A DNA stretch of 64,000 bases from Arenibacter sp. ARW7G5Y1 (GTDB lineage: Bacteria; Bacteroidota; Bacteroidia; Flavobacteriales; Flavobacteriaceae), in NCBI RefSeq assembly GCF_003201775.1, contig NZ_QJJZ01000008.1:1-64000 (forward strand), in the 5' to 3' direction. This document shows, one piece after another, positions 37,081 to 45,071 of the stretch. The first letter of the stretch is position 1. Each line of letters opens with the position of its first letter. The translations under genes were made by a program, and so were the position numbers. The notes under the pieces are model-generated. The model was not told the origin of the DNA. It searched no databases and saw only the letters and a list, made by a program, of their open reading frames with translations.

Positions 37081-37713
37081 ATGACAGAAGCATTGGAATT
37101 ACATTATGGTTATATTTTTGAACCGGAGTTGTTGGAAGAAATTAGGACGGTAGGCAGCTATAAAAAGGTTGGTCAAGGCGAAATCCTAATGGAAATTGGT
37201 GCTAATATTAAGTCCATGCCTTTGCTGCTAAGCGGAGCCATTAAGGTGCTAAGGGAAGATGATGATGGCAATGAACTATTATTGTATTTTGTTGAAAAAG
37301 GGGACACTTGTGCTATGACCTTTTCCTGTTGTATGGGAAACAAAAAGAGTGGAATACGCGCCGTTGCGGAAACAGATACAGAATTATTAATGATACCGGT
37401 GGGCTATTTGGAAACCTGGATGGGGAAATATAAAACGTGGCAACAGTTTATCTTGGACAGTTACCACGCTAGAATGATGGAACTAATGGAGACCATAGAT
37501 ACCCTTGCCTTTCTAAGAATGGATGAGCGCTTATTGAAGCACCTGCAGGATAAGGCCAAAGTAACCCATGATGATGTATTGTACGCAACCCATCAGGAAA
37601 TAGCCTACGACCTTCATACCTCACGGGTGGTAGTATCCCGCTTATTGAAAAAAATGGAAAATGAAGGTAAAATTGAACTTTACCGAAATCAGATCAAAGT
37701 GTTGGATCTATAG
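37081..37713 (+). CDS. Crp/Fnr-family transcriptional regulator
   Basis: The 210-residue protein has an N-terminal cyclic-nucleotide-type jelly roll (about 25-125) and a C-terminal winged helix with ATHQEIAYDLHTSRVVVSRLLKKMENEG (about 165-192) as recognition region. Three clustered cysteines in the sensor domain (CAMTFSCCMG, near residue 80) are unusual for a pure cAMP sensor and could bind a metal, cluster or thiol signal (inference). It is followed after 70 bp by a di-haem peroxidase gene whose upstream region has a good palindrome, a candidate target site. Confidence 0.88.
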   Translation: MTEALELHYGYIFEPELLEEIRTVGSYKKVGQGEILMEIGANIKSMPLLLSGAIKVLREDDDGNELLLYFVEKGDTCAMTFSCCMGNKKSGIRAVAETDTELLMIPVGYLETWMGKYKTWQQFILDSYHARMMELMETIDTLAFLRMDERLLKHLQDKAKVTHDDVLYATHQEIAYDLHTSRVVVSRLLKKMENEGKIELYRNQIKVLDL

Positions 37714-37743
37714 TTTTTTGTAGTTTAGTATTTGTTATTGAGC

Positions 37744-37760
37744 AGTTTAAGTGTTAAACT
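37744..37760. promoter_or_regulatory. 17-bp inverted repeat upstream of di-haem peroxidase
   Basis: AGTTTAA-GTG-TTAAACT has perfect 7-bp arms and lies 23 bp before the peroxidase ATG and 30 bp after the Crp/Fnr stop codon. It could be a site for the adjacent regulator, although the half-site differs from the classic TTGAT of FNR. Confidence 0.4.
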
Positions 37761-37783
37761 TGTCTTGGTAAAAGTAAAGATGA

Positions 37784-38962
37784 ATGAGGATTGGTTTTTG
37801 TAAGTATGTTCTGGTCCTATCCGTATTGTTGGCGGGTTGTGGCAATCCTGCCAAGAAAGGGGAAATAGATATACCCCGGCCCAAGATGGTTGCCAAGGTT
37901 GCTGCCCTACCCAAAATTATAAAAACGCCCATAGGAAATCCAAGTTCCGAAGAAAAGGAACTCTTGGGGAAACTACTTTTTTATGACCCAATACTTTCGG
38001 GCGGTAAGGACATTGCTTGTGCCAGTTGCCATCACCCGGCTACCGGATATGCAGAGTTCCTGGATCTATCCATTGGTGCAAATGGTCAGGGGTTGGGGAG
38101 TAAAAGGGTATTTAAGCAGCCCAATGAAATTCCCCAAATGAAACGAAATTCCCCCACAATTCTAAACACCGCATATAATGGTATACACGGGAAGGATGAT
38201 TATGATCCGGAAAATGCTCCCATGTTTTGGGATGATCGTGTAAAGAGTCTGGAAAAGCAGGCATTGGAGCCCATTAAGACCTTGGAAGAAATGAAGGGTG
38301 TTCATATTTCAAAGTCTCAAATTTTAAGCGAAGTGGCTGCAAGACTTCAGGCCATACCTGAATACAAAGATCTTTTTGCAGCAGCTTTTGGTGCGGATGC
38401 ACCAATAGACAGTATTCATATAGGAATGGCCATTGCTTCCTTTGAAAGGACTTTGGTGGCCAACAATTCCCGCTTTGATCAATATATGGCTGGGGATGTA
38501 AACGCCATTTCCCATTCCGAAAAGGAAGGCTTTAAGCTTTTTAAATCCGTAGGTTGCATCAATTGCCATAACGGACCCATGTTTTCGGACTATAAGTTGC
38601 ACGTATTGGGTGTGCCGGAAAACAAAAAGTTAACAGAACCCGACAGTGGATTTCAGGAAAGTTTCGCCTTTAGGACCGCTTCTCTTAGGAACCTGCGTTT
38701 TACCGCACCCTATATGCACAATGGTGCCTTTCAAAATTTAAAACAGGTATTGGAATTTTATGAGGATATTTCTTTTGGGAAAACACGGAATCCCTCGGTA
38801 TCCAAGGAAATGTTCGATCCCTTTGTAAGGGAGCTTCAACTCAGTGTTAAGGATATGTCCTTGATCATTTCATTTTTAAATACCCTTAACGATGAAAATT
38901 TTGATAAGGAAATCCCCGAAAAGGTTCCCAGTGGATTGCCCGTAGGCGGAAATATTCAATAG
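37784..38962 (+). CDS. Di-haem cytochrome c peroxidase (CcpA/MauG family), lipoprotein
   Basis: This 392-residue exported protein has a lipoprotein signal ending LLAGC and two haem c sites, CASCHHP (about residue 83) and CINCHNG (about residue 263), plus the family segment FWDDRVKSLEKQALEP. FRTASLRNLRFTAPYMHNGAF provides the Met/His region of the second haem domain. Such enzymes reduce periplasmic hydrogen peroxide with electrons from small cytochromes, or act like MauG in protein modification. The signal and CxxCH motifs place it in the periplasm. Confidence 0.9.
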   Translation: MRIGFCKYVLVLSVLLAGCGNPAKKGEIDIPRPKMVAKVAALPKIIKTPIGNPSSEEKELLGKLLFYDPILSGGKDIACASCHHPATGYAEFLDLSIGANGQGLGSKRVFKQPNEIPQMKRNSPTILNTAYNGIHGKDDYDPENAPMFWDDRVKSLEKQALEPIKTLEEMKGVHISKSQILSEVAARLQAIPEYKDLFAAAFGADAPIDSIHIGMAIASFERTLVANNSRFDQYMAGDVNAISHSEKEGFKLFKSVGCINCHNGPMFSDYKLHVLGVPENKKLTEPDSGFQESFAFRTASLRNLRFTAPYMHNGAFQNLKQVLEFYEDISFGKTRNPSVSKEMFDPFVRELQLSVKDMSLIISFLNTLNDENFDKEIPEKVPSGLPVGGNIQ

Positions 38963-38980
38963 TTGGTCGCTATGCGGTAA

Positions 38981-39859
38981 TTAGTTGTATTTACAATCCT
39001 CCGGAGCGGATTTTATGTAATATTTACGATAATTGGACGCTTTGGGATCCATACAACCCTTGAGGTTTTTTAATTCTACTTTTCTAAAGTCTATGGGCTG
39101 CCCCTCCGCCTGTAAGGCTATAAAACCTTCCTTTAATAATTTACCGTCGATTTTGATGGCCGGATCATATCTGTTGGCAACACCGCCTCCTATTTGTGGT
39201 TTTGTGTATTGCAGTACCTCCTCCCCATTTACAATATGGGTCACAATGGAATCTCCCAAAACAATGGCCTCGGCGCGTACCCATTGATCTCCGAAATAGG
39301 TCTTGGAAGTGGAATTGATACAGTGTCTCGGGTCAATTTTACCTTGGTATACCACATCGGTTCCCGGGGAACACATATTGCCGGTGGGCCGTGATTTTCC
39401 TTCTTCCAGTCCGGCCAAAAACTGCATTTCCACAGAAATGGGCCAATCCTGCTCCTTGGGCATGGTCCTGGGATCTTGGGAATGGAACATTACCCCACTA
39501 TTTTTTATGGTGTAACTTGGGGCTCCCGGGTGCAATTCTCCTACAAAACGATACTCTACCACTAAATGATAATAGGAGTAGGGGGTGTTGTAATATAGGT
39601 GGCCATAGCGTTCATTAAAATCGCCCTCATATTGGTCATAGCGCACTTTTATGATACTATCTTCTACCCTAAAGGTGTCGCCGTAATTGTCCCCAACCTC
39701 ATAATGGTGAATTTTGGTGGTCCAATCGTTTATGTCCTTACCATTGAACATGGAAATCCAACCGTCCTTATTTTCTTCAGAAAAAGATTTAACCGTGCTG
39801 CACTGGCAAAGGATTACAGTAGCTATAAGACAACTTATGATGTAGGGTATTTTCTGCAT
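38981..39859 (-). CDS. DUF1080 (3-keto-disaccharide hydrolase-type) lipoprotein
   Basis: The 292-residue protein has a lipoprotein signal with LCQC and a concanavalin-like DUF1080 domain: WISMFNGKDINDWTTKIHHYEVG, YYHLVVEYRF, NSGVMFHSQDP and a closing GFIALQAEGQPIDFRKVEL. The family name comes from members that cleave 3-keto-glycosides; many others are unassigned. The last 25 residues contain GCMDPKASNY...DC, a single copy of a Cys-bounded motif seen in surface and secreted proteins of Bacteroidota. It could serve the product of the GMC dehydrogenases at 8754-14751, but it is 24 kb away. Confidence 0.85.
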   Translation of the reverse strand: MQKIPYIISCLIATVILCQCSTVKSFSEENKDGWISMFNGKDINDWTTKIHHYEVGDNYGDTFRVEDSIIKVRYDQYEGDFNERYGHLYYNTPYSYYHLVVEYRFVGELHPGAPSYTIKNSGVMFHSQDPRTMPKEQDWPISVEMQFLAGLEEGKSRPTGNMCSPGTDVVYQGKIDPRHCINSTSKTYFGDQWVRAEAIVLGDSIVTHIVNGEEVLQYTKPQIGGGVANRYDPAIKIDGKLLKEGFIALQAEGQPIDFRKVELKNLKGCMDPKASNYRKYYIKSAPEDCKYN

Positions 39860-39957
39860 ATTCCAAGTGTAAATTTGTAATGAGGGTACAAGATAAAATA
39901 TTTAATGTTTATTAATACCAATTTGAATGGGAGGAATGGGTATAAAGGTTTAAATTC

Positions 39958-39973
39958 TGTAACCTTCGTTACA
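39958..39973. promoter_or_regulatory. 16-bp inverted repeat next to SulP promoter
   Basis: TGTAAC-CTTC-GTTACA has perfect 6-bp arms and ends directly before the proposed -33 TTG. This is a position suited to a regulator of the sulP-type gene or of the divergent DUF1080 gene. Confidence 0.35.
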
Positions 39974-40002
39974 TTGGAATTAGGTATTTAATACTAAATT
40001 TG
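39974..40002 (+). promoter_or_regulatory. Promoter of the SulP gene, probably giving a leaderless mRNA
   Basis: TTG (39974-39976), an 18-bp spacer and TAAATTTG (39995-40002) match the Bacteroidota promoter. The ATG of the transporter begins five bases after the box, so transcription would start at or beside the start codon. Confidence 0.5.
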
Positions 40003-40006
40003 GTGA

Positions 40007-41731
40007 ATGAGGAGATTTTTACCTTTCTTGGACTGGCTTCCAAAATATAACAAAAGCCTTTTTGGAAAAGATTTGGTGGCAGGTATAACCGTGGGTATAA
40101 TTTTAATTCCCCAGGGTATGGCCTACGCTATGATTGCCGGTCTGCCACCGGTTTATGGTTTGTACGCTTCCTTGTTCCCTATTTTGACATATGCTTTTTT
40201 GGGCACTTCCAGGCAAATTGCCGTAGGGCCGGTGGCCATGGATTCCCTTTTGGTGGCTGCTGGTTTGGGCACCCTTGCCATATCAGGGGTGCAAAACTAT
40301 ATTTTAATGGCATTGTTCCTGTCGTTTATGGTAGGTGCATTTCAATTGATATTTGGTTTTTTGCGTATGGGCTTTCTGGTCAACTTTATGTCTAGACCTG
40401 TAATCAGTGGATTTACCTCTGCCGCTGCCTTAATCATTATTTTTAGTCAATTAAAGCACTTATTGGGAGCGGATATCATAAATAGCAATAAATTTCACGA
40501 GCTGGTTATGAATGCCTTTCAGCATTTGTCTGAAACCAATATTTATGATTTCTCTATTGGGATAATAGGAATTCTGATCATTGTTTCGTTTAAAAAATGG
40601 TATGATAGATTTCCGGCAATATTATTGGTCGTTGTACTTAGCAGTTTGGGGGTTTATTTTTTTAATTTGGAGGCCTTTGATGTCCAGGTAGTAGGGGAGG
40701 TCCCAGCAGGCCTACCAAGTTTTAATCTTCATAGTTTTAGCATGGAGAAGTTTAGGGATATATGGCCTATTGCCCTAACATTGGCATTGGTTGGATATTT
40801 GGAGGCAATTTCCATCGGGAGGGCATTTGAAGAAAAAAATAAAGTAGAGACCATAGACCCCAACCAAGAGTTGATAGCATTGGGGGCTTCAAATATGATA
40901 GGTTCATTTTTTCAGTCCTATTCGGTTACAGCAAGTTTTTCCCGTTCGGCAATAAATTATGAAGCGGGCGCCAAGACTACCGTGGCCTCACTGATCAGTG
41001 TGGTAATGGTGGCCCTGACACTATTGTTTCTTACCCCATTGTTCTATAACTTGCCAAAGGCGGCACTGGCTTCAATTATTATGGTTTCCGTATTTGGACT
41101 AATAGATCTTTCCTATCCAAAAAAATTATGGAACCAAAGCAAGGATGAGTTTATGGTTCTTTTGATAACTTTTTTAATTACCCTTGGTGTTGGCATAGTG
41201 GAGGGTATTCTAATAGGGGTATTACTATCCCTACTTTTGATGGTATACAGGACGTCCAAACCTCATTTTGCTGTTTTGGGAAAAATAAAGGGATCCGATT
41301 ATTATAAAAATATTAGTCGTTTTGGTGACGAGGCAGAGGTACGTTCCGATCTTTTGATCGTAAGGTTCGACTCCCAGCTATATTTTGGGAATTTGGGTTA
41401 TTTTAAAAGTGAACTTTTCAAGTTCATCAATGTCAAGGGCCGCTCCCTGAAAGCGGTGATTTTAAATGCCGAGGCCATTAATTATATAGATGCTAGCGCA
41501 TCTGCCATGTTGATCAATGTTATCGAAGAAATTCACAATCGGAACATCGAGTTTTATATTGCGGGTGCTACGGGCCCCATTCGCGACATAATATTCAAGA
41601 GCGGAATTATCAACTGTCTGCATAAAGAATATCTTTTTGTTAAGATAAAGGAAGCCGTAGCCTATCATGATGACCCCAATACCATTCCTTTGCTAAGGGA
41701 AAGAGTGGCACATCAGAATCAAAGTAACTAA
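40007..41731 (+). CDS. SulP-family inorganic anion transporter with STAS domain
   Basis: The 574-residue protein has about ten hydrophobic helices, the SulP signature PPVYGLYASLFPILTYAFLGTSRQIAVGPVA near residues 47-77, and a C-terminal cytoplasmic STAS domain from about residue 440 (DLLIVRFDSQLYFGN, INYIDASASAMLINV). Members exchange or import sulfate, bicarbonate or other anions. The sulfur-related beta-lactamase/rhodanese gene downstream mildly favours sulfate. The proposed promoter leaves no room for a leader. Confidence 0.9.
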   Translation: MRRFLPFLDWLPKYNKSLFGKDLVAGITVGIILIPQGMAYAMIAGLPPVYGLYASLFPILTYAFLGTSRQIAVGPVAMDSLLVAAGLGTLAISGVQNYILMALFLSFMVGAFQLIFGFLRMGFLVNFMSRPVISGFTSAAALIIIFSQLKHLLGADIINSNKFHELVMNAFQHLSETNIYDFSIGIIGILIIVSFKKWYDRFPAILLVVVLSSLGVYFFNLEAFDVQVVGEVPAGLPSFNLHSFSMEKFRDIWPIALTLALVGYLEAISIGRAFEEKNKVETIDPNQELIALGASNMIGSFFQSYSVTASFSRSAINYEAGAKTTVASLISVVMVALTLLFLTPLFYNLPKAALASIIMVSVFGLIDLSYPKKLWNQSKDEFMVLLITFLITLGVGIVEGILIGVLLSLLLMVYRTSKPHFAVLGKIKGSDYYKNISRFGDEAEVRSDLLIVRFDSQLYFGNLGYFKSELFKFINVKGRSLKAVILNAEAINYIDASASAMLINVIEEIHNRNIEFYIAGATGPIRDIIFKSGIINCLHKEYLFVKIKEAVAYHDDPNTIPLLRERVAHQNQSN

Positions 41732-41733
41732 TG

Positions 41734-41767
41734 TTGCATTCGGGGAGGTCTATATTATTTACCTTTG
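41734..41767 (+). promoter_or_regulatory. Promoter with hairpin-containing leader before the MBL/rhodanese gene
   Basis: TTG (41734-41736), a 23-bp spacer and TACCTTTG (41760-41767) form a consensus promoter. The resulting leader of about 165 nt would begin with GGTGATT (41772-41778), which pairs with AATCACC (41809-41815). The rest of the leader shows no riboswitch that I recognise. Confidence 0.45.
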
Positions 41768-41936
41768 TAAAGGTGATTGTCCATTTAAGATTATTTTGAT
41801 TAAATTTTAATCACCACACAAAAAAAAGATTAAGAAAATGGGCCAGGGCAACTTTGATGGCAACTAGATTGTTTCATGGTGAATTGCTACCGATAATTAC
41901 TCGGATGGCTTATTAGGAACCAATAAATTTTTACAG

Positions 41937-43346
41937 ATGAAAATAGAACAGATTTATACAGGATGTTTGGCGCAGGGTGCATATTATATAGAAAGTAAAG
42001 GAGAAGTGGCCATAATTGACCCCTTGCGTGAGGTGGAACCTTATATAAAAAGGGCCAAAGCGGATAATGCCACTATAAAATATATTTTTGAGACGCATTT
42101 CCATGCAGATTTTGTAAGTGGGCATATAACCCTTTCCAAAGAAACTGGGGCACCTATTGTCTATGGTCCTACGGCCAATCCTTCCTTTGATGCGATTATA
42201 GCAGAAGATGGTCAGGAATTTAGGTTGGGGGATATTACCATTAAGGCATTGCATACCCCAGGGCATACCATGGAAAGTACCACTTATTTGTTGAGGGACG
42301 AAAAGGGTAAGGATTACGCTATATTTTCGGGGGACACTTTGTTTTTAGGGGACGTGGGTAGACCGGATTTGGCACAGAAAGCGGCCAATATGACCCAAGA
42401 GGATTTGGCCGGGTTATTGTTCGATAGTCTTAGAAACAAAATTATGCCCTTAGCCGATGATGTGGTGGTCTATCCCGCACATGGTGCAGGTTCGGCCTGT
42501 GGAAAGAACATGATGAAGGAGACCGTGGATACCTTGGGCAATCAAAAGAAAATGAATTATGCCCTACGTGCCAATATGACCAAGGAAGAATTTGTTAAGG
42601 AAGTTACAGAAGGATTATTGCCACCTCCAAAATACTTTCCGCTCAATGTGAAAATGAACAAAGAAGGATATGAGGATATAGGGGACGTATTGGAAAGAGG
42701 TACCACTGCCTTGTCCCCCGATGCCTTTGAGGAAGCTGCCAATGCCACGGATGCGGTAATTTTGGATGTAAGAAACCAGGACGAATTTGTAAAGGGATTT
42801 GTTCCTCGATCTATTTTCATAGGGCTGGATGGTAGTTTTGCCCCATGGGTAGGAGCCCTTATTGCCGATACCAAGCAGTCTATCCTACTTGTAGCACCGG
42901 AAGGTAGGGAGGAAGAAGCCATCATAAGATTATCCAGGGTTGGCTTTGATGCTACCATAGGGTATTTAAAGGGAAGTTTCAAAGCCTGGAAAAATTCCGG
43001 TAAGGAATATGATGTAATTACATCCATTTCCGCCAAGGACTTGAAGGCCACTCTGGATAATAAGGAAGTTCCTGTTTTTGATGTAAGGAAAGAATCGGAA
43101 TACCTATCCGAGCATATGGAAAATGCCAACAACACCCCTTTGGATTTTTTAAATGACCATATGGCCGAATTTCCTAAGGAGGATACCTTTTATGTACACT
43201 GTGCAGGTGGATATAGGTCTGTTATAGCGGCATCCATTTTAAAAAGTAGGGGCATCCATAATTTAGTGGATATAGCAGGTGGCTTTGAGGAAATAAAGAA
43301 TTCTGGTTATAAGGTAACCGATTATGTTTGTCCAACGACACTTTAA
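41937..43346 (+). CDS. MBL-fold hydrolase with two rhodanese domains (persulfide dioxygenase-like)
   Basis: The N-terminal 230 residues are a metallo-beta-lactamase domain of the ETHE1/BlrP class: THFHADFVSGH and TPGHTMEST are metal ligands, and FSGDTLFLGDVGRPD is also present. Two rhodanese domains follow (about 255-355 and 365-465). The first has DVRNQDEF but its active-site loop reads LLVAPEGREEEA without Cys, so it is probably catalytically dead. The second has VHCAGGYRSV with the Cys. Proteins of this layout oxidise persulfides or handle sulfane sulfur in the cytoplasm. A SulP transporter lies upstream on the same strand and a 42-codon gene follows. Confidence 0.9.
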   Translation: MKIEQIYTGCLAQGAYYIESKGEVAIIDPLREVEPYIKRAKADNATIKYIFETHFHADFVSGHITLSKETGAPIVYGPTANPSFDAIIAEDGQEFRLGDITIKALHTPGHTMESTTYLLRDEKGKDYAIFSGDTLFLGDVGRPDLAQKAANMTQEDLAGLLFDSLRNKIMPLADDVVVYPAHGAGSACGKNMMKETVDTLGNQKKMNYALRANMTKEEFVKEVTEGLLPPPKYFPLNVKMNKEGYEDIGDVLERGTTALSPDAFEEAANATDAVILDVRNQDEFVKGFVPRSIFIGLDGSFAPWVGALIADTKQSILLVAPEGREEEAIIRLSRVGFDATIGYLKGSFKAWKNSGKEYDVITSISAKDLKATLDNKEVPVFDVRKESEYLSEHMENANNTPLDFLNDHMAEFPKEDTFYVHCAGGYRSVIAASILKSRGIHNLVDIAGGFEEIKNSGYKVTDYVCPTTL

Positions 43347-43417
43347 AAGTGATATTTATCATATTTTACAGTGCTGTTTGTATATATTTTAGCTTACTGA
43401 ATTTAAAATAATTACCT

Positions 43418-43546
43418 ATGATTCTACAATACTTGCCATTGGTAAATTGGAGTAACGGAATAGTAATGATTGCTGTTTTTGGAGCTGTTTGTGTTGGGCT
43501 TGTCACCGCTGTTTTGATGTTGATGAACAGTGGTAAAAAAAAGTAG
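43418..43546 (+). CDS. Small single-pass membrane protein (42 aa)
   Basis: ATG at 43418 opens a 42-codon frame that ends at TAG 43544-43546. It encodes a short polar start, one hydrophobic helix (IVMIAVFGAVCVGLVTAVLML) and a basic tail NSGKKK, a credible inner-membrane miniprotein with its C-terminus in the cytoplasm. It follows the persulfide-dioxygenase-like gene by 71 bp in the same direction and may share its transcript. I do not recognise a family. Confidence 0.55.
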   Translation: MILQYLPLVNWSNGIVMIAVFGAVCVGLVTAVLMLMNSGKKK

Positions 43547-43587
43547 GTCGGGTATTTCATTTATTTGAAACAACCGGCCGTGCTTCT

Positions 43588-44967
43588 TCAAATGGAAAGA
43601 GGGGAGAAGGCAATGGCCTTGTTCGGGTATTTTCTTAAATACCATGACAAAATGCGTTTGGTATCCGTATTTTCTTTTTGGAGTTCCAAAAAATTTTCCA
43701 GGGCGTCAATATTATTTATCTGCTCCTGCCGCGGTAGGAATCCGTAACCCTTGTATTTGTTGTTGATAATCAATACAAAGGCTTCTTCCTCGGCGTGTCT
43801 GCCCTTTTCCTTGATCACTAAATTTCGGTTTCTGTCCATCAAGTCATCAATGGCGTTTCTTACTTTGGTATTATAATCCAAAGGCGATTCGGTTCCCTTA
43901 CATATTCCAGAACAGTTGGTAATACTATAATGGGAGCAGCTGCTAATATTTTCCTGTAAATGACAGAATTTGGGACATAAGCCGTAGTTCTTGCATAGGT
44001 CTTCCAAGAACAAGCGGCAATCCGTTATGGTATTAAAAGTGGATATGGGATTGGGCGTTAATTTCAATTTGTTGTATGCCAAGTGTTGAATTCCATTGCG
44101 ATCCTCATAGGAGAAAATGGCATATTCTGTTGGTGTTCGTTTCTGACTTTGATTGTATAGGGGGAAATGTTGTTTAATGGCTGCAGATTCCATTAATAGG
44201 GCAATTAGCTCGTTCCCGGATAATTCAAAATCGATGTCGTGAGTCGCCCTGCACATTAAAATTTCTTTGTTGGACTTGTCGTAAAAATGCCCAAGCACCC
44301 GTTTTTTGATATCAATGGCTTTCCCTACATATATTATGGTTCCCTTCGCATCCTTAAAAAAATAAATACCAGGGGAATGGGGTAGTCTTTCAAAGATTTC
44401 CTTGGGTAACAATGGGGGCAATGTAGCTTCTTGTGAGCGTGCATTGAGAAAAGCTTTGAATACCTTTTCGGCCCCGTTTGTCCTTAACAGTTTTTTAAAC
44501 AGGATTACCGTGGCCTGGGCATCCCCTTTTGCCCTGTGGCGATCTGTTAGGGGAATGTTCAAAGAAGTGCATAATTTTCCCAGACTATAGGATTTTAGGC
44601 CAGGGATAAGTTTTCTGGACAATCGAACCGTACATAGCTTTTTGCGGGAGAAATTAATTCCGATATTCTGAAATTCATTCTTGATAACGTTGTAGTCGAA
44701 ATTTACGCTATGGGCTACAAAAATGGTGTCCTCTGTTATTTCCAATACCTTTGCAGCTATTTCTTCCCAAGTGGGGGCATGGCGCACCAGATCATTATCG
44801 ATGCCCGTTAATCCCGTAATGAAATGGGGTATTTCACATTCAGGGTTTACCAGCGAAGTATATTCATCGATGATTGCATGACCGTCAAATTTGAATATGG
44901 AAATTTCAGTAATCTTATTTCCTTTTATCCCGTTTCCGGTAGTTTCTATATCGATGATGGTGTACAT
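43588..44967 (-). CDS. DnaQ-like exonuclease fused to a GIY-YIG (UvrC-like) nuclease domain
   Basis: Residues 1-170 are a DEDDh 3'-5' exonuclease (IDIETTG, FVAHSVNFDYN, HRAKGDAQATV). From about residue 190 comes a GIY-YIG endonuclease domain: SPGIYFFKDAKGTIIYVGKAIDIKKRV. A Cys-rich region, CPKFCHLQENISSCSHY...NCSGIC, follows. This arrangement occurs in DNA polymerase III epsilon-like/Cho-like proteins thought to act in DNA repair, where the GIY-YIG part makes the incision as in UvrC. Its exact pathway is not established. Confidence 0.85.
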   Translation of the reverse strand: MYTIIDIETTGNGIKGNKITEISIFKFDGHAIIDEYTSLVNPECEIPHFITGLTGIDNDLVRHAPTWEEIAAKVLEITEDTIFVAHSVNFDYNVIKNEFQNIGINFSRKKLCTVRLSRKLIPGLKSYSLGKLCTSLNIPLTDRHRAKGDAQATVILFKKLLRTNGAEKVFKAFLNARSQEATLPPLLPKEIFERLPHSPGIYFFKDAKGTIIYVGKAIDIKKRVLGHFYDKSNKEILMCRATHDIDFELSGNELIALLMESAAIKQHFPLYNQSQKRTPTEYAIFSYEDRNGIQHLAYNKLKLTPNPISTFNTITDCRLFLEDLCKNYGLCPKFCHLQENISSCSHYSITNCSGICKGTESPLDYNTKVRNAIDDLMDRNRNLVIKEKGRHAEEEAFVLIINNKYKGYGFLPRQEQINNIDALENFLELQKENTDTKRILSWYLRKYPNKAIAFSPLSI

Positions 44968-45071
44968 ATATTAAGGTGCTGGTAGTAACAGAACCTTAAA
45001 GTTATGGGAAATTGATTAAAAACTTGACTCCAACGGTTTAAAATTGTATACGGATGTTAAATTCCTTGTTG

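Noticed and set aside
42557-43135. 192-codon open frame opposite the MBL/rhodanese gene
   Set aside because: It is antisense to conserved coding sequence, is Ser/Lys-rich, and has no recognisable motif.
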